Positions 1 through 6,605 of a stretch of 13,275 bases of DNA are shown here, in pieces. The notes under the pieces are model-generated. The model was not told where the DNA came from and ran no database searches. It was given only the letters and a program-made list of their open reading frames with translations. Origin of the DNA: JBEATZ01 sp041178545 (lineage in GTDB: Bacteria; Planctomycetota; UBA1135; UBA2386); the NCBI GenBank assembly GCA_041178545.1, contig JBEGVB010000026.1:1-13275 (forward strand). The letters run 5' to 3'. Position numbers and translations under genes: made by a program. How positions within the stretch are numbered: the first letter of the stretch is position 1; the number at the start of each line of letters is the position of its first letter.

Positions 1-1788
1 AACTCCGCGCAGCTCGCGACCGCGGACAGCATCCGCCCGACGGTCAACATCGCGTCGACGTGCAACGCCTACTACACGGGCAACACGATCAACTTCTACG
101 CCACCGGCGGGACCTGCAACAACACCGCCTTCTCCACCGTCGTCACCCACGAGTGGGGCCACGGCCTCGACGACCGCTACGGCGGCATCAGCCAGACCAA
201 CGGCCTGAGCGAGGCCTGGGCCGACATCCTGTCGATGTACCTGGTCGACAACCCCGTCGTCGGTGAGTACTTCACCACCGCCGGCGGCTTCGTCCGCACC
301 GGCACCAACACCCAGCAGTACCCCACCGGGTCCGGCGTGCACCAACAGGGCCAGTCGTGGGGTGGCTTCGCGTGGAAGCTGCGCGAGCGCCTCGCCACCA
401 CCCTGGGCAACCGCGCCCAGGCGATCGCGGTGAGCAACGACATCGTGATCAGCTCGATCGCCGCCAACGCCACCAACCAGGCCGATGCCATGGTGCAGGT
501 GTTCGTGGCCGACGACAACGACGGCAACCTGCTCAACGGCGTCCCCCACTACGACGAACTCGTCTACGCCGCCAACCTCCACTCGCTGCCCTACCCGGTG
601 CGCCAGTTCGGGGTCATCACCCACACGCCGCTCACCAGCAGCACGGTGGAGCTGACGCCGCGCAAGGTCAACGTGACCGCAGTGCCCTACAGCGGCACGC
701 TCAACGAGGTGCGGCTGCACTACCAGGTCGGCACCGGCGCAGTGCAGGTGCGGCGCATGGTCCCCAACGGGGCGACCGACGGCTACCAGGCCATGCTGCC
801 GGGCGTGCGCTCGGGCACCTCGGTCAGCTACCACATCGAGGCCTCCCACTCGAGCGGCAACGTGATCCGCCTGCCCTCGGGTGGTGAGTTCAGCTACGCC
901 ATCGGCAACGACATCCGCATCTTCTACGACGGGTTCGAGCCCGGCAGCGCAGGCGGCTGGATCAGCGGCCTGGTCGCGACGCAGAACGACTGGCAGATCG
1001 GCGATCCAGCGGGCCGCACCGGCACCGGCTGGGCAGATCCCCAGAACGCGGCTGCGGGCACCATCTGTGCCGGCAACGACCTGGGCAACACCATCGGCAC
1101 GCAGGCCTGGAACGGCGCCTACACCAACAACGTCAACAACTGGGCGCGCTCCCCCGTCATCAACTGCTCGGGCCGGAACGGGGTGCGGCTCAAGTTCCAG
1201 CGCTGGCTCACGGTCGAGAACGGCCAGTACGACCAGGCAACCATCTGGGTCAACGGCCAGCAGGTCTGGGCCAACCCCGTCGGTGCAAACCTCGTGGACA
1301 CCGGCTGGGTCGCCATGGACATCCCGATCCCCATGGCCGACAACAACCCCAACGTGCAGGTCGAGTGGCGGCTCGTCACCGACGCCAGCGTGACCTTCGG
1401 CGGCTGGAACCTCGACGAGGTCGAGTTGGTTGCTGCCGGTCAGGTCACGCCGCTCGCCGCCGAGCTGCAACTGCTGCCGGAGCAGGCGCCCGCCGCCAGC
1501 CCCATCGCGCTGACGGTGCAGACCGGGACCGCCCCCGCGCCCTTCCTGCTCATCCTTGCAGACGGGCCTGGCCCGACCTCCATCCCGGGCATCCCCGAGC
1601 TGTCGGTCGGCGGCGGCTACATCACCATGCCCGAGTACAGCGGTGCCGGCGGGAGCTTCACGCTGACGTTCCCGGCACCGCCCGTGGCCGCGGCCACCGG
1701 CCTGACCTGGTTCTCGCAGGTGCTCACCATCGACCCGGCGTTCAACCTGGTCGTGTCCAACCAGTTCGTGAACCTCTTCACGCTCTGA
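1..1788 (+). CDS. Secreted gluzincin zinc metalloprotease (M4/M36-like), 3' part
   Basis: The frame is open from base 1 to the TGA at 1786-1788, giving 595 residues; the start, signal peptide and propeptide lie upstream of the window. Numbering from base 1, the zinc motif HEWGH is at residues 50-54 (catalytic E51). A downstream glutamate in LSEAWAD (E71) is the likely third zinc ligand, the gluzincin arrangement. VHQQGQSW (113-120) matches the position of the substrate-side histidine segment in fungalysin/thermolysin-like enzymes, and DDNDGNLLNG (about 171-180) follows. Two cysteines (21, 39) before the active site could form a disulfide. Residues about 304-480 look like a beta jelly-roll (MAM/lectin-like) module. 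The last 110 residues are Ala/Pro-rich and beta-prone, a tail I associate with planctomycete secreted proteins. It probably digests extracellular or surface protein; the substrate is unknown. Peptidase fold is confident, exact MEROPS family less so. Confidence 0.87.
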   Translation, partial: NSAQLATADSIRPTVNIASTCNAYYTGNTINFYATGGTCNNTAFSTVVTHEWGHGLDDRYGGISQTNGLSEAWADILSMYLVDNPVVGEYFTTAGGFVRTGTNTQQYPTGSGVHQQGQSWGGFAWKLRERLATTLGNRAQAIAVSNDIVISSIAANATNQADAMVQVFVADDNDGNLLNGVPHYDELVYAANLHSLPYPVRQFGVITHTPLTSSTVELTPRKVNVTAVPYSGTLNEVRLHYQVGTGAVQVRRMVPNGATDGYQAMLPGVRSGTSVSYHIEASHSSGNVIRLPSGGEFSYAIGNDIRIFYDGFEPGSAGGWISGLVATQNDWQIGDPAGRTGTGWADPQNAAAGTICAGNDLGNTIGTQAWNGAYTNNVNNWARSPVINCSGRNGVRLKFQRWLTVENGQYDQATIWVNGQQVWANPVGANLVDTGWVAMDIPIPMADNNPNVQVEWRLVTDASVTFGGWNLDEVELVAAGQVTPLAAELQLLPEQAPAASPIALTVQTGTAPAPFLLILADGPGPTSIPGIPELSVGGGYITMPEYSGAGGSFTLTFPAPPVAAATGLTWFSQVLTIDPAFNLVVSNQFVNLFTL

Positions 1789-1801
1789 TCTGGACCGGGT
1801 C

Positions 1802-1844
1802 CCGGAAGCTGCAGGGCGCCACGTGCGCCCTGCTTCGTTTCCGG
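1802..1844 (+). terminator. Hairpin terminator after the metalloprotease
   Basis: A perfect 9-bp stem (GCAGGGCGC at 1811-1819 with GCGCCCTGC at 1825-1833) surrounds a 5-base loop and is followed by TTCGTTTCC. An outer pair, CCGGAA (1802-1807) with TTCCGG (1839-1844), can enclose it. The hairpin starts 22 bases after the stop codon, as expected for an intrinsic terminator, although the T-tract is interrupted. It separates the protease from the next gene on the same strand. Confidence 0.72.
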
Positions 1845-1855
1845 AGACTGCCCGA

Positions 1856-1861
1856 TAGAGT
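1856..1861 (+). promoter_or_regulatory. Possible -10 hexamer for a leaderless transcript of the GT-C gene
   Basis: TAGAGT matches 4 of 6 bases of TATAAT and lies 6 bases before the GTG start at 1868. No Shine-Dalgarno sequence is visible between them, so transcription would start at or next to the start codon. No good -35 box is seen. The same TAnnnT-6-start layout occurs before mazG in this window. Weak on its own. Confidence 0.3.
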
Positions 1862-1867
1862 GGCCGC

Positions 1868-3532
1868 GTGCGTCGCGCCTCGACGTTGTTCGCCGTGGGC
1901 CTGTTGGTCCGCCTCGCCCACTGGGTGGGGTCCCCGGACCGCGGCTGGCCGTGGGCCGTTTCCTACCAGGGAGACGCGCCCAAGTGGCAGCAGCTGGCAC
2001 AGGGCGCTGCCGCGAACGACCCGGAGTCCCTGCTCCCGTTCCGCCCGCCGGCCATGGACTGGTTCACCAGCGTCTTGTGGGACGGCGACCCCGCAACCAG
2101 TTGGCTGCCTCGCCTCGCGCTCGCCGTGCTGGGCGCACTCGTGGCCCCACTCACCTACCGCGCCCTGCAGCGCTCCTTCGAGGAGCGCATCGCATGGTGC
2201 GCTGGCTGGATCTGCGTCCTGAGCACCAACCTCGTGCTCCTCGGCAGCGGCGTGCACTCGGAGATCCCCTACCTCGTGCTGTTCCTCTGCTCGCTCGGCC
2301 CGTGGGACCGGCTGCGCACCAACCCAGCATGGGCAACTGGCATCCTGTGGGGGTTGCTGCAGGCCGCCTGCTGCCTGTTCCGCGCGGACCACCTCCTCAC
2401 TGCGGGGCTGCTCACCGGCTGGATCCTGTGGGCCCGCGGCCCGCGCGCCGCGCAGGCGGCCATGGCGATGGGCCTGGGCCTGGCTGCGGGCCTCGCACCC
2501 TGGCAGTTCCACGCCAGCCGTGCGGTCCACGCGTTCCAGCACGAGAACGCACCCCCGCTGCCGCTCCCCGGTGCACGGTTGCCGTGGGACGACGATGCCC
2601 TCGCCGAGGTGCGCGCCATGCCTGCCTTCGCCCAGGCCCCGACGTTCGGCTTCGTGACCGACACTGCATGGGCCCGCAACCGCACGAGGGTCACTGCCGC
2701 AGACCTTGCCGTGCTGGAAGAGGCCTACGGCTCGCGGCCGGGCCCGCTCGCCACGCCGACGGTGGCCCTCTACGGCCCGCTCAACTTCTTCCTCGGCAAC
2801 TCACCGGAGGCAGCCGGTGGGTTCTCGCGCGCAGCCCTCGACCGCAGGCCACCGCTCACCGGTGGCCCTGCGCAGTACCCACCGGGACTCGACCAGGTGC
2901 TGCCCCGCGGTGGTGCCCTCGCACTCGGCTACCCGCCGCACCTCGAGGTGCTGCGCAACGGGTACCGGCTGGGCCTCACGTGGATGGCCGCGCACCCTGG
3001 CGAGGCACTGGGCCTCATGGCCCGCAAGCTGGTGCACGGCTGGCAGGGTGCGGCCACGGGATTCGGTTCCACGGGCATCCCGCTCCGCACCAGCGGCACC
3101 CGCCGGAGCGTCGACTTGGTCACCGCCGACGGTCCCTGGCCCGTCGTGTGGCGCGCACTGCTGCTGCTCACCGCCGGCTGGGGCTTTCTGCGCTGCCGCC
3201 GCAACCCGGGCACCGCAGTGTGGACGGTGTTCGTGGTGGGCAAGGTGGCGGTCCTCGCTGCGTTCTTTGGCTATGCGCGCCTCGGTGCCCTCTGCATCCC
3301 CGCACTCGCCCTGTGGTGGGCCGCTTCATGGACCGCCCTGCCCTGGACCTCGGGATGGCGACGGGTGCTGCAGGCGCTGGGCGGCTGGCTGCTGGTCGTG
3401 GAACTCCTGCGCATCGTCCTCACCCCCCAGGTCCTCGTGGACGGCGCACCCCTGCCCAGTGCGCCTCCTGCACCTGCTGCTGCCGAGCACCGCACCGTGC
3501 AGGTGGTGTCGCCCAGATTCGCGGGCTTCTGA
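1868..3532 (+). CDS. GT-C fold membrane glycosyltransferase (GT39/ArnT-like)
   Basis: This 554-residue protein has many hydrophobic spans: about 5-20, 82-100, 108-145, 155-190, 195-215, and several between about 420 and 520. The first is followed by an external loop with YQGDA (34-37, D36), where GT-C enzymes keep a catalytic acidic residue, then the loop motif PFRPPAMDW. HSEIPYL (130-136) and FRADHL (171-176) match conserved positions of the PMT/ArnT type. A long hydrophilic segment (about 220-410) would face the periplasm, and the C-terminal tail is Pro/Ala-rich. Such enzymes take a sugar from a polyprenyl-phosphate donor and add it to lipid, glycan or protein on the outer face of the membrane. 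I chose the GTG start at 1868 because it precedes the first hydrophobic span. Its neighbours suggest a surface-glycan role. Donor and acceptor cannot be read from the sequence. Confidence 0.78.
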   Translation: MRRASTLFAVGLLVRLAHWVGSPDRGWPWAVSYQGDAPKWQQLAQGAAANDPESLLPFRPPAMDWFTSVLWDGDPATSWLPRLALAVLGALVAPLTYRALQRSFEERIAWCAGWICVLSTNLVLLGSGVHSEIPYLVLFLCSLGPWDRLRTNPAWATGILWGLLQAACCLFRADHLLTAGLLTGWILWARGPRAAQAAMAMGLGLAAGLAPWQFHASRAVHAFQHENAPPLPLPGARLPWDDDALAEVRAMPAFAQAPTFGFVTDTAWARNRTRVTAADLAVLEEAYGSRPGPLATPTVALYGPLNFFLGNSPEAAGGFSRAALDRRPPLTGGPAQYPPGLDQVLPRGGALALGYPPHLEVLRNGYRLGLTWMAAHPGEALGLMARKLVHGWQGAATGFGSTGIPLRTSGTRRSVDLVTADGPWPVVWRALLLLTAGWGFLRCRRNPGTAVWTVFVVGKVAVLAAFFGYARLGALCIPALALWWAASWTALPWTSGWRRVLQALGGWLLVVELLRIVLTPQVLVDGAPLPSAPPAPAAAEHRTVQVVSPRFAGF

Positions 3533-3538
3533 CCGGAT

Positions 3539-3640
3539 TCAGGCCATCGCAGCCAGCACGGCGACGGCAAGCAGCGCGAGGACCAAGGCGTCGAGGATCT
3601 CTTCACGGCGGCGGCTTGCGGGGCGGACCATGGTCGGCAT
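3539..3640 (-). CDS. Single-span membrane mini-protein, 33 residues, unrecognised
   Basis: An ATG (3638-3640) opens a 33-codon frame ending in TGA (3539-3541). It is preceded by GGAG at 3646-3649, five bases from the start, a better ribosome site than most genes here have. The product has a basic N-terminus (RPASRRRE, residues 6-13) followed by a hydrophobic stretch of about 16-18 residues, LDALVLALLAVAVLAAMA, that ends the protein. This is a typical N-in single-pass small membrane protein, or a tail anchor. Most codons end in G or C, like the neighbouring genes. It is convergent with the GT-C gene (6 bases between stops) and divergent from the GT2 gene. An internal ATG at 3631 would give 30 residues. 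I recognise no family; function is unknown. The main doubt is that so short a frame can occur by chance in this DNA. Confidence 0.5.
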   Translation of the reverse strand: MPTMVRPASRRREEILDALVLALLAVAVLAAMA

Positions 3641-3645
3641 GCACG

Positions 3646-3649
3646 CTCC
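3646..3649 (-). promoter_or_regulatory. Shine-Dalgarno site of the mini-protein
   Basis: On the minus strand TGGAG stands five bases before the ATG at 3640. It is the main sequence argument that this short frame is translated. Confidence 0.45.
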
Positions 3650-3760
3650 AGCGCAGGACTGCGCACGGCGTTGGCACTCGGGGTGGAAATCCCGCCGGGT
3701 GCGATGGATCAGGGGAAAGCGGTTGACCTCTGCGTGCCGCGTGCGAATCCTGCCGACCCC

Positions 3761-4651
3761 ATGTCACCCGAACTCTCGGTACGGGAAGCCCACAAGCGCA
3801 GGAGCCTCCAGCCCGCACCTGCCCTGGCGCTTCCCTCCGCCAGCGTGGTGGTGACGACCTACAACAGCCCAAGGTACCTCGAACTTGTGCTCCTCGGGTA
3901 CGCCCGACAGGACTGCTCCGACTTCGAGGTGGTCGTCGCAGACGACGGTTCCGGTCCCGAGACTGCGCAGTTGGTGCAGCGCATGCGGGATGGAGGATTC
4001 CCCGTCCCGCTCGTGCACGCATGGCAGGAGGACCGCGGCTTCCGCCAGTCCCGCGCCCTCAACCTCGGTGCGTTGCACGCACGTGGACGCCAACTCGTCT
4101 TCACCGACGGGGACTGCGTGCCGCCGGCGGACTTCGTGTCCACCCACCTCGGGGCTGCGGCCCCAGGCACGCTCGTCGTGGGCGGCCACGTGCGCCTCGA
4201 CCCTGCGCGCACGGAACGGGTGACACCAGAGGCCGTCCGTGCCGGGCTGCACGAGAACCTCGTGACCGCAGGCGAACGATGCTCCCTGTGGTGGCGCCAC
4301 CTCCAGAACCTCGCCTACGTCGCCACCGGTGCCCGCAGGCGGCCCAAGATCCTCGGCCTCAACTGCGCCGTCGACCGTGGCACGTTCCTCGCCGTCAACG
4401 GCTTTGACCTGCGCTACGAGAACAACGCCAAGCAGGACTCCGACCTCCGCAACCGACTGCGCCTGGCAGGCGCACGTGCACGCTGCATCTGGCACCGGTC
4501 GGTCGTGGTGCACCTGCACCACGGCACCCACGCGGGACGCCATGGCTGGGCCGGTGCCGACGCCTACTACCGCCGGCCCGACCTCGCCCCGCGCTGCGAG
4601 CAAGGCATCCGCGAACTCGCCGCGGAGACCGGCCTGCCCCTGCGGGGCTGA
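3761..4651 (+). CDS. Family 2 glycosyltransferase, chondroitin-synthase-like type
   Basis: From the ATG at 3761 the protein has 296 residues. A GT-A fold begins at about residue 27 (SASVVVTTYN), with DDGS at 61-64 for nucleotide binding and FTDGDC at 115-119 as the metal-binding DXD equivalent. AWQEDRGFRQSRALN (87-101) is typical of bacterial GT2 enzymes related to chondroitin/galactosyl transferases. The segment GLNCAVDRGTFLAVNGFD (199-216) with QDSD (225-228) is the C-terminal galactosyltransferase-like region that carries the catalytic acid. It has no membrane span, so it should be a cytosolic or peripheral enzyme using a UDP- or GDP-sugar. Start is uncertain: the frame also has ATG 3704 and TTG 3671, but none has a clear ribosome site. 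Nine of the 29 codons between 3674 and 3760 end in A or T, unlike the body of the gene, which favours 3761. It ends 4 bases from the convergent dehydrogenase. Confidence 0.85.
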   Translation: MSPELSVREAHKRRSLQPAPALALPSASVVVTTYNSPRYLELVLLGYARQDCSDFEVVVADDGSGPETAQLVQRMRDGGFPVPLVHAWQEDRGFRQSRALNLGALHARGRQLVFTDGDCVPPADFVSTHLGAAAPGTLVVGGHVRLDPARTERVTPEAVRAGLHENLVTAGERCSLWWRHLQNLAYVATGARRRPKILGLNCAVDRGTFLAVNGFDLRYENNAKQDSDLRNRLRLAGARARCIWHRSVVVHLHHGTHAGRHGWAGADAYYRRPDLAPRCEQGIRELAAETGLPLRG

Positions 4652-4655
4652 GACC

Positions 4656-5426
4656 TCACCACATCACGGCGCCACCGCAGTGGCTGATGGCCTGGCCAGT
4701 CATGCCCGACGCGCCGTCGGAGCAGAGGAACACGACGGAGTCGCCGATCTCCTCGGGCTGCAGGATGCGACCGAGCGGGACCGCTGCGAGCGCCTGCTGC
4801 CGGGCCTCCTCGTAGGGGATGCCCATGCCCTTGCCCATGAGCCGCATGCCAGCCTCGGCCATCGAGGTGTCGACCCATCCTGGCGTGAGCGCATTGACGG
4901 TGATCCGCCGGGGTGCCAGTTCGAGCGCGAGTGCCTTGGTGAAGCCGATGACCCCGTGCTTCGACGCGCAGTACGCGGTGTAGCCGGGCACGCCGAAGCG
5001 CCCCAGCACCGAGCTGATGTTGACGACGCGTCCACCGTCGACGAGGTGCGGCAGCGCGCCCAGCGTGGCGAAGTAGGTGCCGTCGAGGTTGGTGCGTACC
5101 ACCTCGTCCCACCGGTCCGGTCCGTCCACCGCGCACTGGTTGACGCCGCCAGCGCCCGCGTTGTTGACGAGGATGTCGATGCCCCCGAGCCATGCAGCAG
5201 CCTCGTCGAAGGCGCGCTTCGCAGCGCTGCGGTCGACGAGGTCGACGGCAAAGCCGCGACAGTGCGCCGACCCGCCGAGCTTCGCAGCCTGTTCGTCCAG
5301 CAGCGACTTCCGCCTCCCCATCAGGGCAACGCGTGCCCCCGCCTCGGACAGCCGCCGCGCGATGCCAGCACCGATGCCGGTGCCGCCGCCGGTCACCACC
5401 GCGCGCTTGCCTTCGAGTGTCCTCAT
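4656..5426 (-). CDS. Short-chain dehydrogenase/reductase (FabG-like, classical SDR)
   Basis: This 256-residue protein has the full set of classical SDR motifs. The nucleotide site TGGGTGIG is at 12-19, D62 is in VDL, NNAG is at 88-91, and the catalytic residues are N113, S138/S139, Y152 and K156 (YCASK). The C-terminus GQAISHCGG (244-252) replaces the usual VDGG with HCGG. It should oxidise or reduce a carbonyl/alcohol with NAD(P)(H); R38-R39 after the second strand hints at NADPH. The substrate is not predictable: candidates are acetoacetyl-type acyl thioesters or a small sugar or aldehyde. The ATG at 5426 overlaps the stop of elbB (ATGA) and has a strong GGAGGTG four bases upstream, so it is translated together with elbB. 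It is the last gene of the minus-strand run. Confidence 0.9.
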   Translation of the reverse strand: MRTLEGKRAVVTGGGTGIGAGIARRLSEAGARVALMGRRKSLLDEQAAKLGGSAHCRGFAVDLVDRSAAKRAFDEAAAWLGGIDILVNNAGAGGVNQCAVDGPDRWDEVVRTNLDGTYFATLGALPHLVDGGRVVNISSVLGRFGVPGYTAYCASKHGVIGFTKALALELAPRRITVNALTPGWVDTSMAEAGMRLMGKGMGIPYEEARQQALAAVPLGRILQPEEIGDSVVFLCSDGASGMTGQAISHCGGAVMW

Positions 5427-6097
5427 CGCGCACCTCCAGCGAGGCGGAGGACCTGGTTCACCATGTCCTCGATGCCGCGGGAGACTTCGCTGATCCTTGC
5501 ATGGCACATGTAGGCAGGCGTCGTGACGATGCGGTTGGTCGTGTCGACCACGCTGCCGGTCACCGGACTGTCCTGGTGCCTTGCGCCCATCGAGTGCAGT
5601 GCCGCCGCGGTGCCCTTGTCACTGCCGATCGTGACGACGGGGTGCAGGTCCTTGCCGAACAGGGCCGCGACCAGTGCCGGGGCGATGCAGGCCGCACCGA
5701 TGGGCTTGCCTGCAGCATGCATCTCGCGCAGCAAGCGTGCGACCTCCGGGTGGACGGTGGCCTTGTCGCCGGCAACCGCGAAGTCGCAGAGGTTCTTGGC
5801 GGCACCGAACCCACCGGGCAACACGATGACGTCGAGGTCCCGTGCATGGACGGTGGCAAGGTCGCGGATCCTGCCGCGCGCGATGCGGGCCGACTCTTCC
5901 ATGACGTCGCGCACCTGGCCCACGGCCTCCTTGCCGGTTGCATGGTCCACCACGTCGCGCTGGGCGCCGCGCGGTGCGATGCAGACCACGTCTGCGCCGG
6001 CACGGTCGAGGTGGAGCATGGTGAGGACGGCCTCGTGGATCTCGGATCCGTCGAGGTAGCCACAACCGGAGAGCAGGACGCCTGCGCGTGTCGACAT
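5423..6097 (-). CDS. elbB: ElbB, DJ-1/PfpI-family glyoxalase
   Basis: The 224-residue product closely follows Escherichia coli ElbB (217 residues, the sigma cross-reacting protein 27A, once linked to isoprenoid synthesis). From memory of that family I recognise LLSGCGYLDGSEIHEAVLT (8-26), LPGGFGAAKNL (93-103), the nucleophile elbow GAACIAPAL with C137, and IVTTPAYM near the end. E19 is the acidic residue expected to pair with the cysteine. The enzyme is cytosolic. Family members act on glyoxal or related dicarbonyls without cofactor, and the physiological role is unsettled. AGGGA lies six bases before the ATG at 6097, and the stop overlaps the next start as ATGA. The coupled dehydrogenase suggests joint handling of reactive carbonyl compounds, which is inference only. 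Confidence 0.93.
   Translation of the reverse strand: MSTRAGVLLSGCGYLDGSEIHEAVLTMLHLDRAGADVVCIAPRGAQRDVVDHATGKEAVGQVRDVMEESARIARGRIRDLATVHARDLDVIVLPGGFGAAKNLCDFAVAGDKATVHPEVARLLREMHAAGKPIGAACIAPALVAALFGKDLHPVVTIGSDKGTAAALHSMGARHQDSPVTGSVVDTTNRIVTTPAYMCHARISEVSRGIEDMVNQVLRLAGGAR
5431..5437 (-). promoter_or_regulatory. Strong Shine-Dalgarno of the dehydrogenase inside the elbB end
   Basis: GGAGGTG on the minus strand lies four bases before the ATG at 5426 and within the last codons of elbB. It fixes the dehydrogenase start at 5426 and not at the in-frame ATG at 5507, and supports reinitiation after the ATGA overlap. Confidence 0.7.
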
Positions 6098-6132
6098 GGT
6101 GGTTCCCTGGTAAGCCGCACATCATGCCGCAT

Positions 6133-6163
6133 CCAGTGTGCACTGGGCAGCACGCACTGCTGC
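6133..6163 (-). repeat. Two small inverted repeats between arfB and elbB
   Basis: The 70-base gap holds GCAGCA (6147-6152) paired with TGCTGC (6158-6163) around a five-base loop, and CCAGTG/CACTGG (6133-6138, 6141-6146) next to it. The first hairpin begins four bases after the arfB stop. There is no T-tract, so it may be a weak or partial terminator, an RNA-stabilising element, or chance. Confidence 0.35.
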
Positions 6164-6167
6164 GGAG

Positions 6168-6605
6168 TCAGCCCTCGCCGCCGGGCGCACCGCGACCGCG
6201 CTTGATCTCGCCGCGGTGCCGCTTCTCCTGCAGACGGCGCTTCTTGCTGCCCCACGTCGGCTTCGTGGCCACACGCTTGCGGCGACGGACCAGCGCAGAC
6301 CGCAGCAGCCTGCGCATGCGTTCCATGGCAGCCTCCAGGTTCTGGAAGCGGCTGCGGTGTTCCTCGCAGGTCACCTGCAGGCGTCCGTCGGCATCGAGGC
6401 GCGCCGGGTAGGCAGCGCGGATGCGCGCCGTGTCGTCGGGGCCCAGCACCGCCTCGGCCATCGCGAGGTCCAGCCGCAGGTCGACCTTGGACTCGGTCTT
6501 GTTGACGTGCTGGCCACCGGGGCCGCCCGAACGCGAGAATCGGAGGTCGAAGCAATCGGCCGGGAGCACGCGGCCGTCGTCGAGGACGAGCGGCTGCCGG
6601 CTCAC
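6168..6605 (-). CDS. arfB: ArfB (YaeJ), stalled-ribosome rescue peptidyl-tRNA hydrolase
   Basis: From the GTG at 6605 the product has 145 residues, close to E. coli ArfB (140). It has the class I release-factor catalytic loop GGPGGQHVNKTESK (27-40; GGQ at 30-32), which cleaves peptidyl-tRNA in the ribosome. After it comes a C-terminal basic tail (WGSKKRRLQEKRHRGEIKRG) that in this family enters the empty mRNA channel. There is no codon-recognition domain, so it is a rescue factor and not RF1/RF2. The GTG overlaps the stop of the sugar kinase gene as GTGA, so translation is probably coupled. A longer in-frame ATG at 6704 would add a Cys-rich leader read through the kinase gene and is unlikely. 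Confidence 0.93.
   Translation of the reverse strand: MSRQPLVLDDGRVLPADCFDLRFSRSGGPGGQHVNKTESKVDLRLDLAMAEAVLGPDDTARIRAAYPARLDADGRLQVTCEEHRSRFQNLEAAMERMRRLLRSALVRRRKRVATKPTWGSKKRRLQEKRHRGEIKRGRGAPGGEG

Noticed and set aside
1951..3726. A 591-residue plus-strand frame overlapping the GT-C gene
   Set aside because: Arg/Pro-rich shadow of the membrane protein in another frame, with no domain and no ribosome site.
4636..4648. GCCCC/GGGGC hairpin at the convergent end of the GT2 and SDR genes as a two-way terminator
   Set aside because: Only five base pairs, inside the GT2 coding end, with no T-tract on either strand; chance pairing is likely at this GC content.
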